From assembly GCF_001610875.1 (NCBI RefSeq), contig NZ_CP011272.1, positions 1,655,988 through 1,719,987 on the forward strand: a stretch of 64,000 bases of DNA. The letters are read 5' to 3'. Under the pieces are notes generated by a model, which saw only the letters and a list, made by a program, of their open reading frames with translations, was not told the origin of the DNA and did no database searches. Shown here in pieces: positions 1 to 8,721 of the stretch. Made by a program: the position numbers and the translations under genes. The first letter of the stretch is position 1. The number at the start of each line of letters is the position of its first letter. The stretch is from Pirellula sp. SH-Sr6A (GTDB lineage Bacteria > Planctomycetota > Planctomycetia > Pirellulales > Pirellulaceae).

Positions 1-1179
1 ATCGTAGCACGGGTCGAACAAGCGATCGGGAGGAGCAATGAGACGATCCTTCTGCATCGCCCCTACTTCCCTCCCTCGACCAATCGATACGTCCAAGAAT
101 GCGTGGACACGGGGTGGGTAAGCTCCGCCGGTTCCTATGTCACGCGTTTCGAGCAGCTCCTCGCCCAAACCACCGGTGCCAAAAGAGCGGTTGCCACCGT
201 CAATGGGACCGCAGCATTGGAAATGTGCTTTCGTTTGGCAGGAGTCCAGAGCGGCGATGAAGTTCTCGCACCCTCGCTTACATTCGTCGCCACCGCCAAT
301 GCCATCCACCACTGTGGAGCCATCCCCCACTTCGTCGACGTTTCGGTCGAACGGCTTTCCATTTGCCCTGAAGCATTGCGCCGGTATTTGCAGGCGATTG
401 CGACGACCGGAAGCCATGGAAAGCTGGTAAACAGGCAAACAGGTCGACGCATAGGTGCACTATGCGTGATGCATTGCTTTGGACATCCCGCAGCACTCGA
501 TGACCTCCTCGCGATCTGTCGGGAATTCGATCTCACTCTCATCGAAGATGCGGCGGAATCGCTGGGTTCCTACTACCGGGGCTCGCACACCGGCAGGCTC
601 GGGCTTTTGTCCGCGGTGAGCTTCAACGGGAACAAGATTGTCACGACTGGAGGTGGTGGTGCCATCTTGACCGACGATGAGCAATTGGCCGATTTGGCAA
701 AACATGTGACAACCACTGCGAAAGTCCCTCACCGATGGGAATTCCACCACGATCGCATCGGGTGGAACTTTCGAATGCCTAACATCAACGCCGCGCTCGG
801 CGTAGCGCAACTCGAAATCTTCTCTCAGCTTCTGGCGGCCAAACGGGAGTTGAAGGACCGTTACGAACGAGCGTTCGGCGATCTCGAGCCAGTCACCTTG
901 CTCAGCGAGCCATCCGATGGCCAAAGCAACTATTGGCTCAACGGATTCCGCATCCCTGGAGCCTCGGTAGCCGAACGAGACGCAGTACTCGATGCGCTCA
1001 ATAGCGCCGGATATCAAAGCCGTCCAATCTGGGAGCCGATGCATCAACTTCCGATGTTCGCGAACAGCCCCCGTGACGACTTGCCCCGAACCGAACAACT
1101 GAAAGGGGAGATCGTCAACATCCCCAGTTCGGCCGACCTCGTACCTTCCCACCTATTAGAGGCCGTGACTCCCCTATGA
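1..1179 (+). CDS. DegT/DnrJ/EryC1-family sugar aminotransferase (LegC/PglE-like), 5' end outside window
   Basis: PLP-dependent aminotransferase that would aminate C4 of a nucleotide-linked 4-keto-6-deoxy sugar. The frame is open from base 1 and already reads family sequence (TGWVSSAGSYV and upstream residues), so the true start lies before the window; the GTG at 103 is internal. Seen: NGTAAL cofactor-binding turn, EDAAESLGS region, and FNGNKIVTTGGGG, which holds the Schiff-base lysine. The stop overlaps the next start as ATGA, implying translational coupling to the acetyltransferase. Family knowledge: LegC-type enzymes serve legionaminic acid and PglE serves bacillosamine. With the neighbouring dehydratase, acetyltransferase and phosphoglycosyl transferase, the bacillosamine-type role is the simpler inference. 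Confidence 0.9.
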   Translation: MVARVEQAIGRSNETILLHRPYFPPSTNRYVQECVDTGWVSSAGSYVTRFEQLLAQTTGAKRAVATVNGTAALEMCFRLAGVQSGDEVLAPSLTFVATANAIHHCGAIPHFVDVSVERLSICPEALRRYLQAIATTGSHGKLVNRQTGRRIGALCVMHCFGHPAALDDLLAICREFDLTLIEDAAESLGSYYRGSHTGRLGLLSAVSFNGNKIVTTGGGGAILTDDEQLADLAKHVTTTAKVPHRWEFHHDRIGWNFRMPNINAALGVAQLEIFSQLLAAKRELKDRYERAFGDLEPVTLLSEPSDGQSNYWLNGFRIPGASVAERDAVLDALNSAGYQSRPIWEPMHQLPMFANSPRDDLPRTEQLKGEIVNIPSSADLVPSHLLEAVTPL

Positions 1180-1826
1180 AACCCATCGCGATCATCGGCT
1201 GTGGTGGGCATGCGAGCGTGGTGCGGTCCGCTTTGCTCGCGCTCCATCGAACGATCCTTGTTTCGACCTGTATGGATCCAACACAAGTAGATCGGACCAT
1301 GTTCCCTTGGGAAATCATGACCGATGGAGAACTACTTTCACGATACAGCCCAGACCAGATCGAGTTGGTATTAGGGATCGGCTGGACTTCCCCCAACAAC
1401 GCCTCCTCTCTGGCGCAACGGATTGTTCACGAATTTCAAGTGAAGGGATTCCGGTTCACCGGTTTTCAACATCCTTGCGTTTGGGTTGCCCCCGAAGCGA
1501 AAGTCGACTCGACGGCGCAGATTCACGCAGGTGCCGTTGTCCAGCCCGGCGCGGCCATCGGTCCTTTTGCATTGATCAACACCAAAGCGTCCGTGGATCA
1601 CGACTGCACCATCGGCTCTTTTTGCCATTTGGCTCCCGGCGTAACCTTATCCGGAAACGTTCGTGTCGGATCGGGTTGTCATTTAGGGACAGGCGCCTCC
1701 GTCATCCACGACATTGAGATTGGGGCGGAGAGTTTGATCGCAGCTGGCTCCGTCGTCGTCACCTCTCTTTCACCGCATTCCCGGGTGCGCGGCGTTCCCG
1801 CAAAGCCATTTCCTCCTCAGACCTGA
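1176..1826 (+). CDS. NeuD/PglD-like sugar O/N-acyltransferase
   Basis: 216-residue trimeric left-handed beta-helix acyltransferase. The N-terminal nucleotide-binding half starts IIGCGGHASVV, and the C-terminal half carries hexapeptide repeats (AQIHAGAVVQPGAAIGPFALINTKASVDHDCTIG and on), including the family's conserved ASVDHDC histidine. Length suits NeuD/PglD. It would acetylate the amino sugar made by the upstream aminotransferase. The start is fixed by the 4-bp ATGA overlap with the preceding gene. A close paralogue lies at 11407-12075. Substrate is inferred from context; O-acetylation of another sugar is possible. Confidence 0.88.
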   Translation: MKPIAIIGCGGHASVVRSALLALHRTILVSTCMDPTQVDRTMFPWEIMTDGELLSRYSPDQIELVLGIGWTSPNNASSLAQRIVHEFQVKGFRFTGFQHPCVWVAPEAKVDSTAQIHAGAVVQPGAAIGPFALINTKASVDHDCTIGSFCHLAPGVTLSGNVRVGSGCHLGTGASVIHDIEIGAESLIAAGSVVVTSLSPHSRVRGVPAKPFPPQT

Positions 1827-1850
1827 CCGCATCTGTAATCGCGAGACCTT

Positions 1851-3056
1851 ATGAATACGAAACTATTGGAGCAGATCGGTCGGTACGAACCGTTGTTTGT
1901 CGAGGACTTGCGCGCGTCGGAAGCGGAGTTTAGCGAGTTGGTCCGTTCCTCGCGTTTCTTGGTCGTCGGTGGCGCGGGATCGATTGGGAGCGCGGTGGTG
2001 CGCGAGATTTTCGCTCGGAATCCCAAAGTGCTCCATGTCATCGATACCTCCGAAAACAACTTGGCCGAGATGGTGCGCGATGTGCGGTCATCGCTCGGGT
2101 ACATCGATGGCGAGTTTCACGCGTATTGCTTCGATGGCTTGGGACCCGAGTTCGAGTCATTTGCGAAGAACACGCTCGAAGAGGGGAAGGGATACGACTA
2201 CGTTCTCAATTTCTCCGCGCTCAAACATGTGCGGAGCGAGAAGGACCCGTATACCTTGATGCGTCTGATCGACGTCAATGTGTTTCTCACCAAGAAACTG
2301 CTCGACTTCGCTAGGGCCTGCCATGCAAAAAAGTTTTTCTGCGTCTCGACGGACAAAGCTGCCAATCCCGTGAACATGATGGGGGGCTCCAAACGGATCA
2401 TGGAGATGTTCCTTTTGGGGGAGAACAGCCAAACACCCGTTTCGACAGCACGATTTGCCAACGTCGCTTTCTCGGATGGTTCGCTGCCCCACGCTTGGAC
2501 GCAGCGTATTCAGAAGCGACAGCCGCTCTCCGCGCCAAACGATGTCCGCCGATACTTCGTCACTCCGCAAGAGGGCGCCCACCTGTGCTTGTTCTCCATC
2601 TTGCAAGGGAACGATCGAGAGATTTACTTTCCGAAACTGAGTCCTCGACTCCACCTAATAACCTTTTCATCGATGGCGGTGAAGTATCTCTCGTCGCTGG
2701 GCTATGAAGCGGTCGAATGCGAGACCGAGGAAGAGGCGCGTTCCCGTGTCGAGGAGTTCGCGGCTCAAAAGAAATGGCCTGTTTATTTTTTCCCAAGCGA
2801 TACGACAGGCGAAAAGGATTTCGAAGAGTTCTACACCGATACCGAGGAAGTCGATTGGGATCGCTACAAGGAGATCGGAGTGGTGAAGAACGAATTGTTG
2901 GTCGATGCCGGGCTCCTTCGCGAATTCGAAACGACTCTGCAGCGGATGCGAGAAACCCACCGGTGGACGAAGGGGGAATTGTTGGAAGCGTTTTCAAAAC
3001 TGCTACCCAACTTTGCCCACAAAGAGACCGGCAAGACACTTGATAACCGGATGTAA
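1851..3056 (+). CDS. UDP-N-acetylglucosamine 4,6-dehydratase-like SDR protein (CapD/PglF short form)
   Basis: 401-residue extended short-chain dehydrogenase. It has a GGAGSIGSAVVREI dinucleotide-binding loop near residue 40 and STDKAANPVNMMGGSKR around residue 168, the CapD/FlaA1/PglF signature. No membrane helices precede the fold, so this is the short soluble form rather than full-length PglF. It would remove water from a UDP-HexNAc to give the 4-keto-6-deoxy intermediate used by the aminotransferase. It lies 24 bp after the acetyltransferase and ends next to the phosphoglycosyl transferase, consistent with one operon. The last ~100 residues beyond the SDR core are less recognisable. Confidence 0.88.
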   Translation: MNTKLLEQIGRYEPLFVEDLRASEAEFSELVRSSRFLVVGGAGSIGSAVVREIFARNPKVLHVIDTSENNLAEMVRDVRSSLGYIDGEFHAYCFDGLGPEFESFAKNTLEEGKGYDYVLNFSALKHVRSEKDPYTLMRLIDVNVFLTKKLLDFARACHAKKFFCVSTDKAANPVNMMGGSKRIMEMFLLGENSQTPVSTARFANVAFSDGSLPHAWTQRIQKRQPLSAPNDVRRYFVTPQEGAHLCLFSILQGNDREIYFPKLSPRLHLITFSSMAVKYLSSLGYEAVECETEEEARSRVEEFAAQKKWPVYFFPSDTTGEKDFEEFYTDTEEVDWDRYKEIGVVKNELLVDAGLLREFETTLQRMRETHRWTKGELLEAFSKLLPNFAHKETGKTLDNRM

Positions 3057-3074
3057 GTGAAAAGAGAGGCGAAC

Positions 3075-3767
3075 GTGAAGCGTTTGATGGATTTGGTGAT
3101 TTCCGGGACGGTACTCCTCCTGTTATCTCCAGTGCTAGTAGTGGTCATTCTCATTCTCAAACTGACGGGAGAACGTGAAGCCTTTTACTTTCAGGACCGA
3201 GTGGGTTTCATGGGGAAGATCATTCCCGTGACGAAGTTTGTCACGATGGTCAAGAACAGTCCCAATATCGGGACGCGGGACATCACGTTGCGCAATGACC
3301 CACGCGTCCTACCCGTTGGCAAGTTTCTTCGCAAGTCGAAGCTCAATGAAGTACCGCAGCTGTGGGACGTCTTCGTAGGCAAACTGTCATTGGTCGGATG
3401 GCGACCGCTGATGCCCAAGGGCTTTGCCGATTATCCGCAGTGGGTGCAAGAAAAAATCGTGCACGTGAAGCCGGGTTTGACGGGGATCGGCTCGCTCGTT
3501 TTTCGAGATGAAGAAGCGATCATCGCTCGGGCACAAAAAGATGGTCGGGATTTGCGGCAGTGCTACCGCGAGGACATCATGCCTTTCAAAGGGGAGCTTG
3601 AAAGTTGGTATGTGGACCATCCGGGGATCCTCACCGATTTCAAGATTCTCGTCGCGACCGCCATTGCAGTCCTTTTTCCACGCTGGCGAGGATTTTGGAA
3701 TTGGTTCCCAGGCATCCCGAAGCCTCAGTCTCCGATCCTCCAAGATGTCCTTGGCGTTACACCGTAA
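3075..3767 (+). CDS. Bacterial sugar transferase (polyprenyl-phosphate phosphoglycosyl transferase, PglC/WcaJ type)
   Basis: Monotopic phosphoglycosyl transferase that moves a sugar-1-phosphate from UDP-sugar to undecaprenyl phosphate, starting a repeat unit at the inner membrane. Seen: N-terminal MKRLMDLVISG followed by a hydrophobic re-entrant helix (about residues 8-28), then KSKLNEVPQLWDVFVGKLSLVGWRPLMP and VKPGLTGIGS, both diagnostic. I place the start at GTG 3075, six bases after an AGAGAGG ribosome site and giving the usual KRLxD beginning. GTG 3057, directly after the previous stop, would add six residues. It is the last gene of the glycan operon before a hairpin. Confidence 0.9.
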   Translation: MKRLMDLVISGTVLLLLSPVLVVVILILKLTGEREAFYFQDRVGFMGKIIPVTKFVTMVKNSPNIGTRDITLRNDPRVLPVGKFLRKSKLNEVPQLWDVFVGKLSLVGWRPLMPKGFADYPQWVQEKIVHVKPGLTGIGSLVFRDEEAIIARAQKDGRDLRQCYREDIMPFKGELESWYVDHPGILTDFKILVATAIAVLFPRWRGFWNWFPGIPKPQSPILQDVLGVTP

Positions 3768-3787
3768 ACCAGCAGCCTCAAGTAGTA

Positions 3788-3804
3788 GCCTTTTTCAAAA
3801 AGGC
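3788..3804 (+). terminator. Perfect hairpin after the glycan operon, possible terminator
   Basis: An 8-bp perfect inverted repeat (GCCTTTTT / AAAAAGGC, one-base loop) lies 21 bp after the phosphoglycosyl transferase stop. A short T run (CCCGTTTT) and a second imperfect GCCTG...CAGGC repeat follow. Either a transcription terminator or one of the hairpin repeats common in this window. The rest of 3805-3998 shows no gene. Confidence 0.45.
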
Positions 3805-3998
3805 GTCCCGTTTTAGCCTGTCTCAGGCAGGCATTCCCACCCCACTTCGCATCCCCAGTGATCTCTTTCAAGATATCATAGGGAGCAAGTATCGCGTTCG
3901 GAGAACGCGGGAACAGAAACGCGGGTCGGGGGACCGGCTACTACTGTGCGACGGCTTCGAGGACTGATGTTGAGTACTTGGTAGGTTACGAAAGACGA

Positions 3999-5729
3999 AT
4001 GGGAATGATGGATAACGCTCCAACCACGACTCCAGCGGCAACGCCGCCGACGACATCGGGCACCACTTCGACCTCGAGTCCGGTCCGCATCGCCTCCCCG
4101 ATCGACATCGTTTACGCGTTGATCTTGCTGAGTTTGGGGCCAATGGTCTGGCTCCAAGCCAACAGTTTGTGGAATCGCCCGCACCTGCAGTTCTTCCCGC
4201 TCGCTTGGTTGGCATTTGGATATTTTCTCTTCGATCGCAGCAAGGGCGTGCTGGGAATCGCCAATTCGCAGCGTCAAGTTGCTGCGATCGGAGTCATGCT
4301 CGTCAGCTTGGTGGCCGCTGTCGAGGCGGTGTTGATTTCTTCGCCGTGGCTCTCGTATGTCGCTGGCGTTTTGGTCATCGTCTCCTGGATGTTGCTTCGC
4401 GTAACCAGATTGGGATGGCATCAGGTGCTCGGAATCTCCAGTTTGCTCTGGATCACCGTCCCCTTGCCCGCGGGTTACGACAACAAGCTCATTCAGTATC
4501 TGCAAGCGCAATCGAGCTACACAGCGAGCATGGTGCTCGACGCGATTGGGATCCTCCATGTCCGCGAAGGAAACATTCTTCAGTTGATGGAGAAGAGATT
4601 GTTTGTCGATGAGGCTTGCAGCGGCGTTGACAGTCTTTATGCGTTGATGGCCATTTCACTGACGCTGGTTCTTTGGATGCGTCAACCACTTTCGGTCGCT
4701 ATTGGAGCATTGTGCATGGTCCCCGTGTGGGCCTCGTGCAGCAACATCCTCCGATTGGTAACCATCGTTTTATCCCTTGAGTGGTTGGGGCTCGATTTGT
4801 CATCGGGTACTCCCCATACGATTTTGGGTTTGGTCGTCTTCGTCATTGCGTTCGCTTGCGACTTTGCGTTCATTCAGTTCTTAGGCGCTGTCGTGGAGCT
4901 TCCCCATCAAACCAAAAAAGCCAACTTGTTGAAAGATCGCCCGGGCCGTTCGTTTGGATTCACACGTTCCGAACGCCACTTGCAGCGTGGTCCTGAATTG
5001 GCTTTACCCGTGGCATCGTCCAATTCCTCCACCGCGCTGCGATGGGCATGGATTCTTTCCGGAGCCTTAGCTCTTTGCTTTCTAGGTGTTGGCGCTTATT
5101 CGACTCGCGTTTTGTCGGGGGGCACTATTTTTCGATTCCCTGAGTTCACCGAAGCGTCCCTGGCGAAGCTGAAAGAGTCGTTGCAGTTACCAAACGACTT
5201 GAATGATTGGAAGCTTTTCCGAACCGAGTTGGTGGAGCGAAGCAAAGAGAACTCAATGGGACAGTTCTCGCATGTGTGGCTTTACAACTCCACCAGTACG
5301 ACGGGAACCCTCTCCGTCGATTTCCCATTTCGCGGCTTCCACTTGCTCGACATTTGCTACGAAGGTGCCGGGTGGCGTCAGCAAGAAACGCAGCCTGTCA
5401 TCGAAAGCCCCTTGAACGATCCTCAGTTTGCCAGCAAGGGAGATTGTCAGGTTCACTTTTTGGATTTGATCAAGGACACCGGGGAGTACGCCTATGTCGC
5501 GTATGTGCAGTTCCAGTTGGACGGCACACCGGTCAAGAGTGCTGCGGTATCGCGTGGCTTCGAGCGATTTGAACAGACATTCTTAGAACCGGTCACTTAC
5601 CAGATCCAGTCGATCGCATTGTCCAACCAACCGATTCCCGCCAGCGCGCGCGAAGCCACGCTGAAGAACCTTTTGGCTGCTGCGACCAAGGTACGTCCCA
5701 CATTCGTCGGAATTGAAACCAAAGACTGA
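3999..5729 (+). CDS. Exosortase with C-terminal EpsI/DUF3485-like domain
   Basis: Integral-membrane transpeptidase of the exosortase/archaeosortase superfamily, which cleaves and re-anchors C-terminally tagged surface proteins. About eight hydrophobic helices occupy residues 30-300. The catalytic triad is visible: Cys207 in DEACSGVDSL, Arg252 in SNILRLV and His273 in SGTPHTILG. Residues 330-575 form a periplasmic tail with an ICYEGAGW motif resembling EpsI (DUF3485), as in planctomycete XrtU-type enzymes. ATGs at 3999, 4005 and 4008 are all possible; a TTG at 3978 seems too far upstream. It follows the glycan cluster on the same strand. No PEP-CTERM-like substrate was recognised in the window. 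Confidence 0.88.
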   Translation: MGMMDNAPTTTPAATPPTTSGTTSTSSPVRIASPIDIVYALILLSLGPMVWLQANSLWNRPHLQFFPLAWLAFGYFLFDRSKGVLGIANSQRQVAAIGVMLVSLVAAVEAVLISSPWLSYVAGVLVIVSWMLLRVTRLGWHQVLGISSLLWITVPLPAGYDNKLIQYLQAQSSYTASMVLDAIGILHVREGNILQLMEKRLFVDEACSGVDSLYALMAISLTLVLWMRQPLSVAIGALCMVPVWASCSNILRLVTIVLSLEWLGLDLSSGTPHTILGLVVFVIAFACDFAFIQFLGAVVELPHQTKKANLLKDRPGRSFGFTRSERHLQRGPELALPVASSNSSTALRWAWILSGALALCFLGVGAYSTRVLSGGTIFRFPEFTEASLAKLKESLQLPNDLNDWKLFRTELVERSKENSMGQFSHVWLYNSTSTTGTLSVDFPFRGFHLLDICYEGAGWRQQETQPVIESPLNDPQFASKGDCQVHFLDLIKDTGEYAYVAYVQFQLDGTPVKSAAVSRGFERFEQTFLEPVTYQIQSIALSNQPIPASAREATLKNLLAAATKVRPTFVGIETKD

Positions 5730-5782
5730 GAAGCCCCCTTTCAAGCCGTCGTCCTCGGCTGCTCGACGCTTGGTGCGGGGGA

Positions 5783-6160
5783 GATTTTTGGCCAAAGGCC
5801 ATATACACCTTAGCCTAGGGCAACGCCCTAGGTACACGTCCCCGCCCTGGTCCTTTTGGCTGAAAGCCATGCACAACGGTGTTTCTGGCGGAAGGACAAA
5901 CGGACCGAGGACATGAAGCAATTCAGGGATCGAACGTACAGGGGATTTGAATTCGATTCCCTGCGCAATGGAACGCAACGGATTTGTGTATGGCTTTCCG
6001 CCAATTGGATCGTTGTGGGTTGCCAACCTAGGGCGTTGCCCTAGGCTACGTTGGGCATGCCCTTCAGGCAAAAGAATCCGTCGAGACGACGGCTCTACAT
6101 TAGAAAACCATTGAGACGACGGCTCACCATTGGGAAAGGTCGAGAGAGACTATTCGGCAC
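5783..6160. repeat. Composite hairpin module, copy i
   Basis: The forward half carries three hairpins: TGGCC-AAA-GGCCA near 5790, CCTAGGGC-AAC-GCCCTAGG near 5816-5834, and GGCT-GAAA-GCC near 5857. The reverse half (about 5985-6080) holds CCTAGGGC-GTT-GCCCTAGG and a TGCC/GGCA hairpin. It then runs into CCGTCGAGACGACGG-type hairpins up to about 6160. The same layout recurs at 19.07, 33.37 and 45.15 kb. It fills the gap between the exosortase and tRNA-Val, which converge. No coding sequence is seen here. Confidence 0.85.
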
Positions 6161-6189
6161 GAAAAACGGACGAGAAAGACCGTTCGAAG

Positions 6190-6218
6190 ACAAAGAAAAA
6201 CGGTTGATGCAACCGTTT
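6190..6218 (-). terminator. Rho-independent terminator of tRNA-Val
   Basis: Read on the minus strand this is AAACGGTTG, a three-base loop, CAACCGTTT, then a T-rich tail (TTTTTCTTTG). The 9-bp stem is perfect and lies about 70 bp past the 3' end of the tRNA. A second 7-bp hairpin (CTTGAGC-AAC-GCTCAAG, 6272-6288) directly abuts the tRNA end. Confidence 0.75.
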
Positions 6219-6288
6219 CCACATGGGTTCGGAAGAAAGCTCTACTCTCCACTCACTCCCATCTACTTACTCTTGAGCAACGCTCAAG

Positions 6289-6362
6289 TGGACGATATTG
6301 GACTCGAACCAACGACCCCCACGATGTCAACGTGGTGCTCTAACCAACTGAGCTAACCGTCC
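6289..6362 (-). tRNA. tRNA-Val, anticodon GAC
   Basis: The minus strand folds as a complete 74-base cloverleaf. The acceptor GGACGGT pairs with ATCGTCC (one G-T pair), followed by discriminator A. The D arm is TAGCTCAGTTGGTTAGAGC. The anticodon stem CCACG/CGTGG has loop TTGACAT, giving GAC, which reads valine GTC/GTT codons. The T arm contains GGTTCGAGTCC. The 3' CCA is not encoded (CACTT follows). Confidence 0.97.
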
Positions 6363-6500
6363 ATTTGTCCCCGCATTCTCTAAATTGGCCGCCAGATGTC
6401 AAGAGCATGCTGCGCATAGATGCGAGATGTGAGGCGCGAGCGGCGAGGAAGAAACTGTCCCTGAAACGGTGATACCCCACTATCCTACCCATATTTCGCC

Positions 6501-6642
6501 ATGCTCCATGCCCCATGCCCCATGCTCCATGCCCCACGCCCCTCGCCCCTCGCCCCTCGCCCCTCGCCCCTCTCCACTCGCCACTCGCCACTCGCCACTC
6601 GCCACTCGCCACTCGCCACTCGCTACTCGCTACTCGCTACTC
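6501..6642. repeat. Heptanucleotide tract 1
   Basis: About 20 tandem 7-mers grade from ATGCTCC/ATGCCCC through TCGCCCC to ACTCGCC and ACTCGCT. On the other strand these are GGAGCAT, GGGGCGA, GTGGCGA and GTAGCGA. It sits upstream of the ketosynthase-like gene. Nothing else is recognised in 6363-6776. Confidence 0.95.
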
Positions 6643-6776
6643 TTGACTTGAACGAGCGGGTATGCTCTTCTGATTCGCTCCCTCGCTGAATCTTTCCAGC
6701 GCAGGTAGCGTCCCCATTTTTTTTACGAAACCGACGACGCCTAAGGTCTCTTCAGTTCCCGCATTCACGGATTCCC

Positions 6777-8129
6777 ATGTCATCTGCCTGTTCGCTGTTG
6801 CCTGACCACCAACGTGTCGTCATCACAGGACTGGGAGTGGTTTCTCCGCTCGGCCGCGACTTGGAGTCCTTCTGGAAAAACATTTCCGCCGGTGCTTGCG
6901 GGATCTCCCAACTGGACTGCCTTCCCCAAGACAGCCAAACCGCTAGCTTTGGCGGGCAAGCCAAATGCTTCACCGGCGACATCGGAGATTTCGGCCCCCT
7001 CGACAAGGCTTTGCAGAGAGCGATCAAAAAGAATCAAAAGGTGATGTGCCGGGAGATCGAACTCGGCGTCGCCGCTTGCCAGCTGGCTCTCCATCATAGC
7101 GGTCTGTCCGATCCCTCGCTTCGACAGCCGGACCGGACAGGTATCGTCTTCGGAAGTGACTACATTCTCACCCGGCCGGAAGAGTTTGCCGACGGCGTGA
7201 AGGCTTGCATGGACGACCACAACCAATTTCCAATGCCTCTCTGGCCGGGGACGGGACGTCCTCAAGTCAATCCGCTCTGGCTTTTGAAATATCTCCCCAA
7301 CATGCCCGCTAGCCACGTGGCGATCTACAACGATCTCCGCGGCCCTAGCAACTCGGTCACCATTCGAGAGGCGAGCAGCGCGGCTTCGATCACAGAAGCG
7401 GTCGCGACCATCCGCCGAGGCTCGGCTGATGTCATGCTGGCCGGCGCGACCGGTTCCCGCCTGGAACCCCTACGTGCCCTCCATTTCGCCACCTCCGAAA
7501 AACTTGCCGATGAAGCCGATCCGACGAAGATGTCACGGCCTTTCGGCAAAGAGCGGAGCGGCGGGATCCTCGGCGAAGGAGCCGGGGCTTTGGTTCTCGA
7601 ATCGCTGGCACATGCCAAGGCCCGTGGCGCGAAGATTTGGGGAGAAATTATGGGTGGTGCTGGTTCTGCAGTCTGTGCGGAATTGCACGAAGCCGAAATC
7701 GATAGCATCCGCATCGCGACCTCCAATGTTTTGCGAAGCTTGATGCGCAAGGCAGAAGCCGCGGGTGCAAACCTTGCCCCCGAAGCGTGGCATATCCATG
7801 CGTGCGGCAAGAGCGAGCCGGACCACGACCGATCCGAGGCGCTCGGGATCGTGGACTGTGTTGGCGAATCGGGGCCGGTGGTCACCGCTGCCAAGAGCTA
7901 CTTCGGTAATCTGGGAGCCGGAAGCGCGGCGGTGGAAATCGTCGCCAGCTGCTTGGCTTTGGAACATCGCGAGCTGTTCGGACTGGTCGCCCCCCAAAAT
8001 ATCGACGAAGCCTGCGCTATCCGCCCCGCAACGGCCGGAGTCGCACCTGGAGATTGGTTCGTTAGCCTTTCCTACTCGAGCCAAGGCCAAGCGGCGGGTG
8101 TTTGCGTCCGACGTTTCGTTTCGGCTTGA
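6777..8129 (+). CDS. Beta-ketoacyl synthase-like protein without catalytic triad (chain-length-factor-like)
   Basis: 450-residue thiolase-fold protein of the FabF/KAS II family, starting RVVITGLGVVSPLG. Ungapped alignment to FabF from memory puts Glu198 (VTIREASS) at the nucleophilic cysteine, Cys343 (HACGKSEP) at the first catalytic histidine and Asn378 (KSYFGNLGAG) at the second. Lys373 is kept. So C-H-H becomes E-C-N, and condensation should be impossible. Family knowledge: chain-length factors of type II polyketide systems also lose the cysteine (usually to Gln). It precedes rpmF by 86 bp and lies upstream of fabD, but no active ketosynthase or acyl carrier protein is in the window. A regulatory or partner-subunit role is inference. 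Confidence 0.85.
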   Translation: MSSACSLLPDHQRVVITGLGVVSPLGRDLESFWKNISAGACGISQLDCLPQDSQTASFGGQAKCFTGDIGDFGPLDKALQRAIKKNQKVMCREIELGVAACQLALHHSGLSDPSLRQPDRTGIVFGSDYILTRPEEFADGVKACMDDHNQFPMPLWPGTGRPQVNPLWLLKYLPNMPASHVAIYNDLRGPSNSVTIREASSAASITEAVATIRRGSADVMLAGATGSRLEPLRALHFATSEKLADEADPTKMSRPFGKERSGGILGEGAGALVLESLAHAKARGAKIWGEIMGGAGSAVCAELHEAEIDSIRIATSNVLRSLMRKAEAAGANLAPEAWHIHACGKSEPDHDRSEALGIVDCVGESGPVVTAAKSYFGNLGAGSAAVEIVASCLALEHRELFGLVAPQNIDEACAIRPATAGVAPGDWFVSLSYSSQGQAAGVCVRRFVSA

Positions 8130-8215
8130 CAGCCTTTCCGGGAGCAAGTACCCTTTTCGCTCCCAAAAATTCTTAAAAGCCCTTTGTTTTTGCTGATTTT
8201 TGCTGAGTTTCCAAC

Positions 8216-8395
8216 ATGGCAGTACCTAAGAGACGACATTCGAACGCACGATCTGGCAAGCGACGAGCGCATCACCAAAAGAAGCCCCGTCAAATCCAGT
8301 TTTGCCCCAAGTGCAGCAGCCCTACCCCTACGCACCATGTATGCCCCAAGTGCGGCTACTACATGGGCCGTGTTGTCGTTCAAGCGAGCGAATAG
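8216..8395 (+). CDS. rpmF: 50S ribosomal protein L32
   Basis: 59-residue ribosomal protein. It begins MAVPKRRHSNARSGKRRAHH, the typical L32 N-terminus after Met, and carries two CPKC zinc knuckles at residues 30-33 and 43-46, the zinc-binding form of L32. The gene is short but complete, from ATG 8216 to TAG. In many bacteria rpmF heads the plsX-fabH-fabD cluster. Here fabD is about 2.1 kb downstream on the same strand, separated by a repeat array, and plsX is absent from the gap. Confidence 0.95.
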   Translation: MAVPKRRHSNARSGKRRAHHQKKPRQIQFCPKCSSPTPTHHVCPKCGYYMGRVVVQASE

Positions 8396-8519
8396 TACAA
8401 CGGGCGAGAGTCTAGCAGCCCCAGGCTAAGCGGTAGCAGGTTCAGCAGTTGTAGGTCAAGTATCCGCAGTCGACTGCATCCCTCCGTGTTGGGGCTACCT
8501 GCAAATACGGCTTGGTTCG

Positions 8520-8665
8520 TAGTGGCCGGTCGCCGACCGGCGTTCCCCCGCTCGCATGCTATCGGCGAATCGACTGGTTCATTACGGTTGAATTGTCGGG
8601 CTGCGCCTGCGGAGACCCGTTCTGAGAACGGTTGGAACAGAAACGCCGTTTAAAAAACGGCTTAT
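8520..8665. repeat. Cluster of three different perfect hairpins
   Basis: Successive inverted repeats: GCCGGTCG-C-CGACCGGC (about 8525-8541), CCGTTCT-G-AGAACGG (about 8617-8631) and GCCGTTT-AAA-AAACGGC (about 8646-8662). The first matches the hairpins at 41.53-41.60 kb. They lie between rpmF and the large array. 8396-8519 shows only degenerate GCAG-rich sequence. Confidence 0.7.
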
Positions 8666-8721
8666 GCTGTAGCGGCCGCCTGGATTGATTGCTTAGGTCC
8701 GCTGCGTCTTTCTTCTCCGCA

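Noticed and set aside
460-1152. 230-codon minus-strand frame
   Set aside because: It lies entirely opposite the aminotransferase, which has clear family motifs. A shadow frame.
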